The translations under genes and the position numbers were made by a program. From Methyloglobulus sp. (GTDB taxonomy: Bacteria; Pseudomonadota; Gammaproteobacteria; Methylococcales; Methylomonadaceae): DNA of 64,000 nucleotides. Positions 1 through 8,431 of the stretch are shown here, in pieces (position 1 is the first letter of the stretch; each line of letters starts with the position of its first letter). Location: contig JABFQX010000039.1 of assembly GCA_013141505.1 (NCBI GenBank), positions 1 through 64,000 on the forward strand, read 5' to 3'. Under the pieces are notes generated by a model that did no database searches, was not told where the DNA came from, and saw only the letters and a list, made by a program, of their open reading frames with translations.

Positions 1-2
1 TT

Positions 3-122
3 GCCTATCGCTTTAACCGTCGCTTTCAGCTCAAAACCCTGCCCGGACGATTGTTGGTAGCCGCTGTAGCTATCGGGCCTCGACCAGAAGCTTGGCTGCG
101 GTTAGCGGAAGATTCTTGCTAA
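3..122 (+). pseudogene. C-terminal tail of an IS transposase (IS1595/ISXO2-like), cut by the window edge
   Basis: An open frame enters from the left edge and ends in TAA. Its 39 residues read like the end of an IS1595-type transposase: a YRFNRRF motif, then RLLVAAV, then PRPEAWLRLAE. The upstream part lies outside the window, so I cannot say whether the element is intact. The stop codon directly abuts the stop codon of the convergent fic remnant, with no recognisable terminal inverted repeat between them. The junction is therefore probably a deletion or an old insertion. The family call rests on recalled motif resemblance only. Confidence 0.5.
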
Positions 123-540
123 TCAGTTCTTTTTTTGGTAGAGAAACAAAGGGAGGAGCAAATGGACTATACGCCCATTGCTGTCTTTGAAGGGATGGGT
201 CAATTCAAATTGGGCGTGAACAACGGCCAGTTGCAATAAATGATCGATGTCATCGTCATGAATATAGCACGCCCAATCGTCCAAGGCTGTTTGCAAATGT
301 AATGGCGATACCGGCACGAATGATCGACAACCTTTGGCGTCAATCCAGTTTTGTTCGCGTCTAAATTCACCGGGTTCTTTGTCTTCACCACGAACACTAT
401 CCGGTAGCAGCTTATGCATTTCACGGATTAATAACAAAGAGATAGGCCGCAAACGCAAATTCGACCACTGCGCGGCGGTCAATTCAAAAATTGAAAGTCG
501 TTCCGTCCGCTGTTGGATTTTTAAATTGGGGCGAGGATAA
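123..540 (-). pseudogene. fic (Fic/DOC AMP-transferase) remnant, truncated at both ends
   Basis: The readable part matches the centre of Fic-domain proteins: RPISLLLIREMH, then a VRGEDKEPGEFR segment, then an AVVHAQFELTHPF segment leading into the Fic motif. Intact Fic proteins of this type are about 350 residues and modify target proteins, usually by AMP transfer. Here the protein stops about ten residues after the motif, right at the transposase tail. The N-terminal inhibitory or Fic_N part is missing, replaced by unrelated sequence that runs into the next gene. The motif is also damaged: HPFKDSNGRIVH has Ser where the family has Gly and His where it has the second Arg. I read it as a dead gene. 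The open frame extends to 617, but the homologous part begins near 530. Confidence 0.6.
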
Positions 541-543
541 AGG

Positions 544-819
544 ATGGGTATGAATAACTTTGAGTACGACAACAATGGCCGGATTAGGTTTAATCCTGAT
601 ATACACGTCAACCACAATAAGCCTTGGACGACAACAGATCAAAAATACCTTATCGAAAATTACGACAGCCTAGGGCCTGAAGAAATCAGCTTTTCCCTTG
701 GCAGAACCCCTCATACCATCATGGCAAGGATATATTTTTTGAGAAAAAATGGGTTGCCAAAACCCGACAATAGGTCTTGGCATCGACGGATGAAAAATAA
801 GGATACACACCATGTTTGA
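544..819 (+). CDS. Small Myb/SANT-like helix-turn-helix protein, phage type
   Basis: A 91-residue basic protein. Its centre (about residues 28-65) has the pattern of a Myb/SANT-like or terminase-small-subunit-like helix-turn-helix: a W near the start of helix 1, then YLIENYDSLGPEEIS, then a recognition-helix-like stretch TPHTIMARIYFLRK. Such proteins occur in phage and integrative-element cargo. The stop codon overlaps the start of the next gene by 8 nt, so the two are probably translated together. A second in-frame ATG two codons downstream is an equally good start. The function is not known. Confidence 0.6.
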   Translation: MGMNNFEYDNNGRIRFNPDIHVNHNKPWTTTDQKYLIENYDSLGPEEISFSLGRTPHTIMARIYFLRKNGLPKPDNRSWHRRMKNKDTHHV

Positions 820-1012
820 AGTCATGCCCATGAAAAACCGCTCAAGCAGCAGCTTTAAAACCCGTGAAAACCTGTTTGTTGCCCGCTACCGTGACAGCCA
901 CATGACATTGCCGCAAATCGCCAATAAATACGATATCGGCAAAGAAAAAATTATTATGTTGCTACCAAAGCCCGATGTGGTCTGCCCGTACGGCAACCAT
1001 ACCCGGCTTTAG
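812..1012 (+). CDS. Small hypothetical protein with a helix-turn-helix-like centre
   Basis: A 66-residue protein that overlaps the preceding small DNA-binding protein by 8 nt. The segment MTLPQIANKYDIGKEKIIMLL (about residues 31-51) looks like a helix-turn-helix of the type that scans for a sequence or species cue (PQIANKY-DIGKEKI). I do not recognise a family. Starts at codon 1, 5 (ATG) or 7 (ATG) are all possible. It shares the strand and spacing of the phage-type genes around it. Confidence 0.45.
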   Translation: MFEVMPMKNRSSSSFKTRENLFVARYRDSHMTLPQIANKYDIGKEKIIMLLPKPDVVCPYGNHTRL

Positions 1013-1049
1013 TCGCGAACCAAGATTATTGAGCTATTGGGGAATTAAT

Positions 1050-1331
1050 ATGACAGCCGACCTGATTAATTCTGCTTTCGAAGCCCTGGGCGGCATCTTC
1101 ATTCTCGACCACTGCCGAATAGTGCTGCGCGACAAACGCGTCGCGGGAGTTAGCATTATCGCCACTGTCTTTTTTACCGCTTGGGGCTTTTGGAACCTGT
1201 TTTATTACCCCCATTTAGGGCAATGGTCGAGTTTTTGGGGCGGGGTATTTTTGGTGTTGGCCAATTGTGTTTGGGTGGGGTTGCTGGTTAGGTATCGGAA
1301 GAGTGGAACGCATCACAAAACCCAACGATAA
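1050..1331 (+). CDS. Phage-type small membrane protein
   Basis: A 93-residue protein with two hydrophobic helices (about 34-53 and 60-80) separated by a YYPHLGQWSSF turn, and a basic C-terminus. This layout, with a conserved aromatic WGFWNLFYYPHLGQW block, is one I associate with uncharacterised membrane proteins of tailed phages. I chose the ATG at 1050 because a GGGGAATT Shine-Dalgarno-like stretch sits just upstream. The longer reading frame from 975 would run through the end of the previous gene. No function can be assigned. Confidence 0.6.
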   Translation: MTADLINSAFEALGGIFILDHCRIVLRDKRVAGVSIIATVFFTAWGFWNLFYYPHLGQWSSFWGGVFLVLANCVWVGLLVRYRKSGTHHKTQR

Positions 1332-1334
1332 CCC

Positions 1335-1369
1335 TTGTTTAACTACTGGATTCCAGTACAATAACCAAC
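1335..1369 (+). promoter_or_regulatory. Toxin-antitoxin promoter with a palindromic operator
   Basis: A TTGTTT box (1335-1340) and a TACAAT box (1357-1362) are 16 bp apart, a good sigma-70 arrangement. The perfect inverted repeat TACTGGA-T-TCCAGTA (1344-1358) lies in the spacer and overlaps the -10 box, the usual position for an antitoxin operator. Transcription would begin at about 1369, one base before the toxin ATG, and there is no Shine-Dalgarno sequence. The toxin mRNA may therefore be leaderless. The boxes are seen in the sequence; their use is inferred. Confidence 0.55.
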
Positions 1370-1663
1370 ATGCGAACCGTCATTGAAACCTTAGATTTCC
1401 AAAAGCAAGCCGCCAAAGTTTGGTCAGATGACGAACGGCTGGAATTTATCGACTGGATTGCCGCCAACCCTTTGGCTGGCGATGTCATCGCTGGCGCAGA
1501 CGGTGCGCGTAAAGTCCGCTGGTCGATAGCGGGCAAAGGCAAGCGCGGCGGTGTCCGCGTTATTTATTTCAGCTTAACCGAGCAAGGCACCGTTATCCTG
1601 GTCATGATTTACAAAAAGAACGACAAGGACACCGTTAAGCCAAGCGAAATCCCAGAGGTATAA
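1370..1663 (+). CDS. RelE/HigB-type toxin of a type II toxin-antitoxin pair
   Basis: A 97-residue basic protein with the RelE/ParE fold signature: an N-terminal helix, a KVRWSIAGKGKRGGVRVIYF strand-turn block (about 48-67), and a C-terminal VILVMIYKKNDKD strand with the Lys/Asp residues typical of HigB-2-like mRNA interferases. Members cleave mRNA at the ribosome. The gene lies first in the operon, with the antitoxin 2 nt after it, the order usual for HigBA. The start ATG has no ribosome-binding site and sits at the predicted transcription start. The pair could be active, because both proteins look full length. Confidence 0.85.
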   Translation: MRTVIETLDFQKQAAKVWSDDERLEFIDWIAANPLAGDVIAGADGARKVRWSIAGKGKRGGVRVIYFSLTEQGTVILVMIYKKNDKDTVKPSEIPEV

Positions 1664-1665
1664 CC

Positions 1666-2013
1666 ATGGACATAGATAAAACAGCCGCTGCCATCGAAGC
1701 CGATGCCGGGATGGAGCTGCCCGGCCTGCGTCAATCCCTATCCGATGCCAAGGATATTATGGCAGGCCTATACGTAAAACAGGCACGTGGGCATACGCCT
1801 GAACAAATACTAACCCGCGCGGCCCGTGCTAAAACAGGCTTTTCGCAACCAGCCTTTGCCGCCCTGATTAAAACGCCGGTCGCCACCTTGCGTGATTGGG
1901 AACAAGGCAGATTCCCACCCCCGGGCGGCGTAGTATGTTTGCTGAAAATCATCTATAACCATCCCGAAATGATTGCCGAGCTTGAAAAGGTTAGTGAAGA
2001 AGCATGGACATGA
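1666..2013 (+). CDS. HigA/NadS-type antitoxin with a helix-turn-helix domain
   Basis: A 115-residue protein with a C-terminal Xre-like DNA-binding domain (about residues 53-105): TGFSQPAFAALIKTPVATL followed by RDWEQGRFPPPG, the layout of HigA/NadS antitoxins. The N-terminal half would bind the toxin encoded immediately upstream. It probably represses its own promoter through the palindrome at 1344-1358. The last codons overlap the start of the next gene. Confidence 0.82.
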   Translation: MDIDKTAAAIEADAGMELPGLRQSLSDAKDIMAGLYVKQARGHTPEQILTRAARAKTGFSQPAFAALIKTPVATLRDWEQGRFPPPGGVVCLLKIIYNHPEMIAELEKVSEEAWT

Positions 2014-2306
2014 AGCTATCGCTAATCATGCTGTTGCTGTGCTGGTCATTTTCCTGCTGTGCACAACAAGAAAAACCATTGCCTAAAACCGGATCATGCC
2101 CTGCGGGATACAGTACCAGCGGCGGCTATTGCAAGCCCACCCAAAGGGCACGGTTTGCCGTCGAAAAGCACGGTGGTTGCCCTGCTGGCTATTCGCCGAG
2201 CGGTGGGTTTTGTCTGGCGGGCAGGTCGGCACGGATAGCCGTGGTTAAATCGGGTGTTTGCCCTGCGGGTTGGCAAACGAGCGGAAATTATTGTTTAGGG
2301 GATTAA
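2004..2306 (+). CDS. Secreted protein with three CPxG(Y/W)..SG.(Y/F)C repeats
   Basis: A 100-residue protein with an N-terminal export signal (KLSLIMLLLCWSFSCCAQQ). It is built from three tandem units of about 28 residues, each with the core G-x-CPAG(Y/W)-x-(T/P)SG-x-(Y/F)C. Each unit has two cysteines, so the export protein could form one disulfide per repeat. I have seen similar CPxGY-type repeats in short exported proteins, but no function is known. Start codons at 2004 and 2010 both give a signal peptide. The cysteine after the hydrophobic stretch may make it a lipoprotein, although the lipobox is poor. The gene overlaps the antitoxin by 10 nt. Confidence 0.65.
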   Translation: MDMKLSLIMLLLCWSFSCCAQQEKPLPKTGSCPAGYSTSGGYCKPTQRARFAVEKHGGCPAGYSPSGGFCLAGRSARIAVVKSGVCPAGWQTSGNYCLGD

Positions 2307-2417
2307 GTGGCTTCCCGGGTTGTGCGCACAACCCGGAAAAATCTGAGCACGGACGAGAGCCATCCCACCGCGATCAGCGCCGGGGGTATTATAATCCATT
2401 TATTTGCGAGCAAACCA

Positions 2418-3293
2418 ATGGAAGACGCGATCAGACGCATTGTCGAAAAAAACTACCCGGAATTCACCGGAAAACTGCACCTGCCGCGCCGCGCCCAGGT
2501 GGTCAATGTGCGGGAAACACCTCATGAAGGCGCTGTTGCCGACGATTTCAGGCCACATTATGCCGTTTCCGTGCAAATGCTCGACGAGCATGGACAGCCC
2601 GACACTAAATTTCCAATCTTGCATGACGTGCCCTTATCCTTGCCTTCGGCTGGACATGAATCAGGCCAGTTTTCTTACCCTGAAAATGGCGCTCAAGTTG
2701 TCATAGGCTTTCTGGACGGATCCCCCAACAATCCTATTGTCCAAGGCATTTTGCCCCATGGGCGCAGCCTACCAAGCATAAAGCGCGGCGAAATTAAGCG
2801 CCAGCACTCGACCGGCAATAATGACGGCTTTGACAAGGACGGCAACGCCTACCGGAACACGCAAGGCAATATCAGCGAAGACAGCCTTAAACGCATCCTT
2901 TCCGCTTTAGAAAACCTAGAAACCTATACCCAATCGCTCAGGAATGTAGAAGCGGATGAAACTGACACCATCGGCGGCACCAAGACCATTAAAGCATTAG
3001 GGGCAATGCGGGTGCACTCAGGCGGCAGGACAGAGGTTTTATCCGCACAGGACACCAACATCAGGAGCAATGGTATTAATCGCCTGAGAGCGCCAAAAAC
3101 ATGGGTAGGATCTGACTCTGAGAATGTATTGGGCTTATTGAGCGAATTGATGGCACAAGTGATTAGCTTAGCAAACGTGCTAAGCACGCATACCCACCCG
3201 ACCGTTGGGGCGATTGATCAAAGCAATGCCGTCAATACGGTGAAGACAGCAACAACAGCGATTAAGGCCCGATTAGACCCCATCAAAGAGTAG
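2418..3293 (+). CDS. Phage baseplate assembly protein V (gpV-like)
   Basis: A 291-residue protein resembling the tail-spike/baseplate hub V of P2-like phages and contractile tail systems. The N-terminal half has the OB-fold block (ARVVNVRETP-like start, then SAGHESGQFSYPENGAQVVIGFLDGSPNNPIVQGIL), and the C-terminal half has the repetitive polar stretch of the needle. I chose the ATG at 2418; the longer frame from 2307 would start with an unlikely GTG abutting the previous stop. No other tail gene is visible, so this is an isolated remnant or cargo of a degraded prophage. It ends about 110 bp before the tRNA-Ser gene. Confidence 0.75.
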   Translation: MEDAIRRIVEKNYPEFTGKLHLPRRAQVVNVRETPHEGAVADDFRPHYAVSVQMLDEHGQPDTKFPILHDVPLSLPSAGHESGQFSYPENGAQVVIGFLDGSPNNPIVQGILPHGRSLPSIKRGEIKRQHSTGNNDGFDKDGNAYRNTQGNISEDSLKRILSALENLETYTQSLRNVEADETDTIGGTKTIKALGAMRVHSGGRTEVLSAQDTNIRSNGINRLRAPKTWVGSDSENVLGLLSELMAQVISLANVLSTHTHPTVGAIDQSNAVNTVKTATTAIKARLDPIKE

Positions 3294-3405
3294 TCATTGA
3301 AAAAAACAACCCTCAATACCTATAAAACCCCGGCCAAATCCACGGCCAATTGGCCGTTACCTGAGCTTTAAATATAAAATAGATATTTTAAAACAAGTGG
3401 TTAAA

Positions 3406-3493
3406 TGGCGGAGAGAGAGGGGTTCGAACCCTCGATACGTTGCCGTATACACACTTTCCAGGCGTGCGCCTTCGACCACTCGGCCATCTCTCC
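3406..3493 (-). tRNA. tRNA-Ser (anticodon GGA)
   Basis: The minus strand folds as an 88-nt class II tRNA. The acceptor arm pairs GGAGAGA with TCTCTCC, followed by G and an encoded CCA. A GGTTCGAACC T-arm and loop are present. The anticodon loop CTGGAAA has GGA in the middle, and a long variable arm is visible. The 3' end faces the accessory region at lower coordinates, the usual geometry when an element has integrated into a tRNA 3' end. The tRNA itself is intact. Confidence 0.95.
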
Positions 3494-3750
3494 AGATCTT
3501 TTGTTTTGAGTTCGCCGCAGCTTGTAGATTGATGCTCCACTTTGGCAAGCCGGCAAGAATAAGCTAGAAATCTTTTTGTTGCAATGACTTTTATGAGCGC
3601 CATGAAGAATCTTGTTATTCCTCACAAAACTGAAACCTAAACAAACCAATATTGATTGATGATGTTACATCAGGAATTTTAGTTGTCAGCGCAAAATATT
3701 CTGAAACGCATTATAGATACGGCCTTTAAATGTTTAAAATAGCTGCAGCA

Positions 3751-3822
3751 CCCTTCGACTTCGCCCGGCAATGTTCCCTGAGCGAAGAACTTGTGCTGAG
3801 AAGGGCCGAAGTAGTCGAAGGG
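3751..3822. repeat. Imperfect palindromic repeat, family A (CCCTTCGAC.. / ..GTCGAAGGG)
   Basis: The left arm CCCTTCGACTTCG faces the right arm CGAAGTAGTCGAAGGG. An inner CCCTGAGCGAA block gives the same core as the second copy at 61267-61322. The two copies differ in detail but share the CCCTTCG... CTCAGGG pattern. The gap from the tRNA to 4018 holds this repeat and nothing else I can recognise. A short frame across it is a by-product of the repeat. Confidence 0.6.
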
Positions 3823-4017
3823 AAATTAAAAGGGAATCTGACCGAGCCTTTTCGTTATTCGCTGACTATTTTTTATTGCTGGCGTTCAGGTTTTCGCCTG
3901 ATTATCTTTAATCGCTTGATGGTAAGAAATGGCTTTCTGTGAATCCAGACAATATCATTAAAATACCTGCGGACAATAATTTTGTGTATAGTCGGGTGGA
4001 AATTGGAGGAATTAGTT

Positions 4018-4278
4018 ATGAAAACAAACCAGATACCACCGATAATCTACCGATACTTACCCAAAAAACCACTTGATTTTCTGCTGTATGCCGTGTTTGC
4101 CTTGGCAGTTATCAAACTGGCCAGCCTGTATTTTAGCGTGAATCCAGATGACAGCAATTGGAACGCATTTAAAATTGAACACCACTGCAAGTTACGGACA
4201 ACCGAGTATGGCGTTCAGCGTTCAAGCTGGGATTGTGACGATGGAAAAACCTATTTTCGCTGGATGCAGCAGAGATGA
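4018..4278 (+). CDS. Hypothetical membrane-anchored protein
   Basis: An 86-residue protein with one hydrophobic helix near residues 21-40 (LDFLLYAVFALAVIKLASLYF). A polar C-terminal domain follows, containing two cysteines (HHCKL and WDCDDGKTYF) that could pair outside the membrane. The ATG at 4018 follows a strong GGAGGA ribosome-binding site 7 nt upstream, which is why I prefer it to the longer frame. I do not recognise a family. Confidence 0.55.
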   Translation: MKTNQIPPIIYRYLPKKPLDFLLYAVFALAVIKLASLYFSVNPDDSNWNAFKIEHHCKLRTTEYGVQRSSWDCDDGKTYFRWMQQR

Positions 4279-4425
4279 TCCGCTGACATTATTTGGAATC
4301 GGCTTGGCTTCACAAGTCTTTTACTTATAGCAATAAAATATTAACGATTGACAGGTAAGGCATACAAATACGGTCTCTTTTGTTGTGTTAGAAATTCGCC
4401 TTTGTAAGCCTTGCCAATAAAACAA

Positions 4426-4947
4426 TTAAGCCTTGGTCAATTTACCGCTCATTTTTGCCGACGCTACACCAAAGTAGGTACCGACTACAAAAGAAATTGA
4501 AATCACCAATAACGGGTTGCTCATAGAGATACCCAGTAATACGTCTTTATTCAATTTATCGGGTGTTTGTAACAAATACGCGAAGGTTGATGAATAGCCC
4601 AATACACTGCAAGGAATCGTCGCAAGCTGGGGAATATTGGCCGCCAAACACATCACGATAACCGCCGCACACACTGTGAAAGCAGCCATAAATGGAAAGC
4701 CAAGCGCTGTTGTCGGGGATATTTCGGTCAGCATAAGGGCAGTCGCCCACGCCATGAAGATACCAAAAATACCGCAAGTAATATTGTTGATCACGGCTTG
4801 CTGGTCGGCACCCAACAAAAAGTAAGCCGCCCAGGCAATAGTGGCCGCCCAAATAAAGAAAATACCGCTTAAAGGCCCCACTGCCAAGTAGGTTGCTACA
4901 CCCGCCAATACACCAATACTGATAGAAAGAGCTGTTAATTTATCCAC
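4426..4947 (-). CDS. DUF1097 family inner-membrane protein
   Basis: A 173-residue, very hydrophobic protein with five to six predicted membrane helices. It matches the DUF1097 (YcdZ-like) family in length and pattern: an N-terminal GVLAGVATYLAVGP helix, a central ATALMLTEISP segment and a C-terminal VVGTYFGVASAKM helix. The role of the family is unknown; some members sit near transporters or urea genes. It is transcribed alone. The upstream gap (4948-5246) has a 14-bp AT-rich inverted repeat (4968-4981 and 5083-5096) but no other gene. Confidence 0.8.
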   Translation of the reverse strand: MDKLTALSISIGVLAGVATYLAVGPLSGIFFIWAATIAWAAYFLLGADQQAVINNITCGIFGIFMAWATALMLTEISPTTALGFPFMAAFTVCAAVIVMCLAANIPQLATIPCSVLGYSSTFAYLLQTPDKLNKDVLLGISMSNPLLVISISFVVGTYFGVASAKMSGKLTKA

Positions 4948-4967
4948 GCGAATTCTCCAAAACTCAC

Positions 4968-5096
4968 CTCATTATATTTATTTCTGCCAACATCACACTG
5001 AGGTGTTTCCATGATCCTGACCTTTATACTACGGGCTGATGATTAACCCGATGCGGCGAATATAGCAGATATTACCCCATAGATAAATATAATGAG
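4968..5096. repeat. Inverted repeat, 14-bp arms about 100 bp apart
   Basis: The sequence CTCATTATATTTAT at 4968-4981 is repeated in inverted orientation at 5083-5096. The arms flank a 101-bp stretch with no gene, upstream of the DUF1097 gene. It could form a long stem or be the ends of a tiny non-autonomous element. There is no direct evidence for either. Confidence 0.35.
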
Positions 5097-5246
5097 CAAC
5101 TGCCATAAAACAGATGTGCAAATACTTAAACTAGCTTGGTTATAGTCCTTAAATTTTTTGCGGCTTATCACTTAAAAAGTGGATCAGAATCAACCAGGAA
5201 TCAAAATCGACGAGCTATTCTCACTTGAGTAAAAGCCATGCCTAAA

Positions 5247-5468
5247 CTAGATTTGAATCGAATAGCCGTACTTAAAAAACAAATCTGTTTCGTGAGCCTC
5301 TAATTTTTTCAATAATTCGCCATCATCTAGTTTTAACAGGGCTTTAAAATGTGCTTTTTCTTCTGCATCGGCAGTCGGATAGCGAGTTTCGAGATACTGG
5401 CATAATATTAAATCCAGTTCTTTACATCCCCGTCGGCATTGCCATCTTAATTTTGCCAACTCGTCCAT
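5247..5468 (-). CDS. sdhE: FAD assembly factor SdhE
   Basis: A 73-residue protein of the SdhE/YgfY family, which helps attach FAD covalently to the SdhA flavoprotein. The diagnostic RGxxE-type motif is seen as RRGCKELD (residues 12-19), and the rest is a short helical bundle. Length is slightly shorter than E. coli SdhE (88). It is the last gene of the sdhCDAB operon, 18 nt after sdhB, which fits its role with this enzyme. Confidence 0.9.
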   Translation of the reverse strand: MDELAKLRWQCRRGCKELDLILCQYLETRYPTADAEEKAHFKALLKLDDGELLKKLEAHETDLFFKYGYSIQI

Positions 5469-5486
5469 GATAATAATGGGTATCGC

Positions 5487-6266
5487 TTAGGCTTTTCGCT
5501 TCACCAAGAGCTTTTTGGTTTCCGCGATAGCTTTGGCGGGATTCAAGCCTTTAGGACAGGTATCAGTACAATTCATGATGGTATGGCAGCGATACAGTTT
5601 AAAAGCATCGTCAAGCTGGTTAAGCCGCTCATCAGTAGCCTCATCACGGCTATCCGCTAACCAGCGGTAGGCTTGTAGCAACACGGCAGGCCCTAAATAT
5701 TTATCAGAATTCCACCAATAACTTGGGCAACTGGTCGAGCAGCAAGCGCATAATACGCAGTCATAAAGGCCATCCAGCTTGTCGCGATCTTCTTTTTTTT
5801 GTAAACGTTCTGTTGCAGGCGGCGCAGTCTTGGTAGTCAACCACGGTTTTATTTCCGCATATTGGGCGTAGAAATGGCTCATGTCCGGCACTAAATCTTT
5901 GACAACATCCAAATGCGGCAACGGGTAGATTTTGATTGTATCGGGATAATCGCTAATCGCCTTGGTGCAGGCCAGCGAATTCTTGCCATTCACATTCATG
6001 GCACAAGAGCCACATACGCCTTCACGGCAGGAACGCCGGAACGTCAAACTGCTGTCGATTTCGCTTTTGATATAGATGATGGCATCCAGAACCTTGGTTC
6101 CACATAAATCGGCATCCAGTTCATAGATGTCGATGCGCGGATTTTCGCCAGTGTCTGGATCCCAGCGGTAAACTTCAACACGACGTATATTAACTGTGCC
6201 TTCGGGCGCTTTAAACGTTTTACCTTTAGTCAATACGGAGTTTTTAGGTAAGGTAAATTCAGCCAT
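5487..6266 (-). CDS. sdhB: Succinate dehydrogenase iron-sulfur subunit
   Basis: A 259-residue subunit that carries electrons from the flavin to quinone. It contains the plant-type [2Fe-2S] ligands C80, C85, C88 and C100 (CREGVCGSC... C), then the [4Fe-4S] and [3Fe-4S] cysteines in [12 protein letters not shown] (from 170) and [15 protein letters not shown]. The start ATG shares one base with the sdhA stop (TAATG), so translation is coupled. It is about 20 residues longer than E. coli SdhB, with a short N-terminal extension. Confidence 0.96.
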   Translation of the reverse strand: MAEFTLPKNSVLTKGKTFKAPEGTVNIRRVEVYRWDPDTGENPRIDIYELDADLCGTKVLDAIIYIKSEIDSSLTFRRSCREGVCGSCAMNVNGKNSLACTKAISDYPDTIKIYPLPHLDVVKDLVPDMSHFYAQYAEIKPWLTTKTAPPATERLQKKEDRDKLDGLYDCVLCACCSTSCPSYWWNSDKYLGPAVLLQAYRWLADSRDEATDERLNQLDDAFKLYRCHTIMNCTDTCPKGLNPAKAIAETKKLLVKRKA

Positions 6267-8050
6267 TAGTAGACCCTCTCTTTGGGCATGACCACCTCGA
6301 CTTCATCTGTCAACGTATACAAATGCACAGGCCGGTAGCCGAATGTGACCTTATCTTTATCTAACCACGTCAAGGTGTGTTTCATCCAGTTCACATCATC
6401 GCGTTTGGGGTAGTCTTCCCGTGCATGACCGCCCCTGCTTTCCTGGCGATTGCCGGCCGCAGAAATTGAGACCATCGCTTGGCACAGCAAATTGTCCAAC
6501 TCCAGGGTTTCAACTAAATCAGTATTCCAGATCAATGACTTGTCGGACACTTTGACATCGTTCAATGATTGCATGACATCCTTCATGGCAGCTATGCCCT
6601 CATCCATCGTTTTTTGCGTTCGGAACACAGCCGCCTTGTTCTGCATGGTAAGCTGCATGTTTAAGCGAATTTGCGCGGTTGGCGTGTTGCCGTCGGCATG
6701 GCGGAACTTATCAAAACGGGCTAGCGCTTTATCGCAGGCATTTTTCTGTAATGGCTTGTGTTTGGCTTTAGGCTTGATGATTTCCGCACAACGGATTGCC
6801 GCAGAACGGCCAAATACGATAAGGTCAAGCAAGGAATTAGATCCCAAACGGTTTGCCCCGTGCACCGAAACACATGCCGCCTCACCGATAGACATCAAGC
6901 CCGGAACGATCTTATCAGGATTGCCATCTGCCAACGTCACAACTTCCGCTTTATAGTTGGTCGGGATGCCGCCCATGTTGTAGTGGACTGTGGGCAATAC
7001 CGGAATTGGTTCTTTAGTCACATCAACTCCGGCGAATATTTTTGAAGTCTCGGCTATGCCCGGCAAACGCTCGTGGATAACAGCGGGATCAAGGTGCTCA
7101 ATGTGCAAATGCACATAATCTTTGCGTTCACCCACGCCACGACCTTCATTAATCTCAATCTGAATGGCACGACTGACGACATCACGAGAGGCCAGATCTT
7201 TGGCGGAAGGTGCATAACGCGCCATGAATTTTTCGCCTTCGGAGTTAGTCAGATAACCACCCTCACCTCTTGCGCCTTCCGTGATTAAACAACCCGCGCC
7301 ATAAATGCCAGTGGGGTGGAACTGGATGAATTCCATATCTTGCAAAGGCAAACCTGCACGTAATATCATCGCATTGCCGTCACCCGTGACGGTATGCGCG
7401 GAAGTGCAGGAAAAGTAGGTACGTCCATAGCCGCCAGTCGCCAACACGGTTACATGGGCTTTGAACAAATGTAGTGAACCATCATCCAGGCACCATGCCA
7501 ACACGCCACGACATTCACCGTCCTGCATAATCAAGTCCAGGACGATATACTCAATGAAGAATAGCGCGTTGTGCTTTAAAGATTGCTGGTACAAGGTATG
7601 CAATATCGCATGACCGGTCTTATCTGCTGCCGCACAGGTACGTTGGGCTTGGCCTTTACCATAATGTGTGGTCATGCCGCCAAACGCACGCTGATAAATC
7701 TTGCCATCTTCGCGTCTGGAAAAAGGGACACCGTAGTGTTCGAGTTCGATGACTGCCGGAATGGCTTCTTTGCACATGTATTCGATAGCATCCTGATCGC
7801 CCAGCCAGTCCGAGCCTTTAATGGTATCGTACATGTGAAAACGCCAGTCGTCTTCGCCCATATTACCCAGCGCGGCACTGATACCACCTTGTGCAGCAAC
7901 GGTATGGCTGCGGGTAGGAAAAACCTTGGTAAGGCAAGCCGTGCTTAAGCCTTTTTCCGCCATCCCCAGCGTCGCCCGTAAACCCGCGCCTCCTGCTCCC
8001 ACTACAATGACATCGTATTCGTGTTCGGTAATCTTATATGCTTCAGCCAT
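6266..8050 (-). CDS. sdhA: Succinate dehydrogenase flavoprotein subunit
   Basis: A 594-residue flavoprotein that oxidises succinate to fumarate. The dinucleotide-binding motif [11 protein letters not shown] is at 16-26. The His for covalent FAD attachment is H49 in [11 protein letters not shown]. The substrate-binding [21 protein letters not shown] block (near 244-264) and the [11 protein letters not shown] segment are intact. It lies second to last of the anchor/catalytic set, 22 nt after sdhD and overlapping sdhB by one base. Nothing unusual was seen. Confidence 0.97.
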   Translation of the reverse strand: MAEAYKITEHEYDVIVVGAGGAGLRATLGMAEKGLSTACLTKVFPTRSHTVAAQGGISAALGNMGEDDWRFHMYDTIKGSDWLGDQDAIEYMCKEAIPAVIELEHYGVPFSRREDGKIYQRAFGGMTTHYGKGQAQRTCAAADKTGHAILHTLYQQSLKHNALFFIEYIVLDLIMQDGECRGVLAWCLDDGSLHLFKAHVTVLATGGYGRTYFSCTSAHTVTGDGNAMILRAGLPLQDMEFIQFHPTGIYGAGCLITEGARGEGGYLTNSEGEKFMARYAPSAKDLASRDVVSRAIQIEINEGRGVGERKDYVHLHIEHLDPAVIHERLPGIAETSKIFAGVDVTKEPIPVLPTVHYNMGGIPTNYKAEVVTLADGNPDKIVPGLMSIGEAACVSVHGANRLGSNSLLDLIVFGRSAAIRCAEIIKPKAKHKPLQKNACDKALARFDKFRHADGNTPTAQIRLNMQLTMQNKAAVFRTQKTMDEGIAAMKDVMQSLNDVKVSDKSLIWNTDLVETLELDNLLCQAMVSISAAGNRQESRGGHAREDYPKRDDVNWMKHTLTWLDKDKVTFGYRPVHLYTLTDEVEVVMPKERVY

Positions 8051-8072
8051 GCGTTTGTTAATCCGTTATGCG

Positions 8073-8429
8073 TTACAGGATGCGAATCAAAAAAGCTAAG
8101 CCGATGATCGTCAAAGCTATAAAACCCAGATTAATGCCTTTGACCAATTTAGCTTGTAGTTGTTGATTAGCAACATAATCTTCAACGACAACTTGCAAGC
8201 CGATGGCAGCATGGTAAAAAACGGCAAGCAACCAGGCAATCATCGTCAACATATTTACAGGCAATTTAAGCCAATCTAGCGTTTCTTGATAAGGCGCATT
8301 CATACTCAAATTGAGAAATACCATAAACCGAAAAGATAATGGAATAAGTATGATGGCGGAAATACGTTGCATCAACCAATGCAGGGTTGCTGATTTACCA
8401 TTGTCAAACCCCAAAATTCTACTGATCAT
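8073..8429 (-). CDS. sdhD: Succinate dehydrogenase membrane anchor subunit D
   Basis: A 118-residue protein with three membrane helices. It has the weakly conserved SdhD pattern, with a His in the second helix region (VFYHAAIGLQVVVEDYV) that would be a heme b or quinone-site ligand. It follows sdhC by 2 nt and precedes sdhA. The assignment rests on length, topology and operon position more than on sequence. Confidence 0.92.
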   Translation of the reverse strand: MISRILGFDNGKSATLHWLMQRISAIILIPLSFRFMVFLNLSMNAPYQETLDWLKLPVNMLTMIAWLLAVFYHAAIGLQVVVEDYVANQQLQAKLVKGINLGFIALTIIGLAFLIRIL

Positions 8430-8431
8430 GA

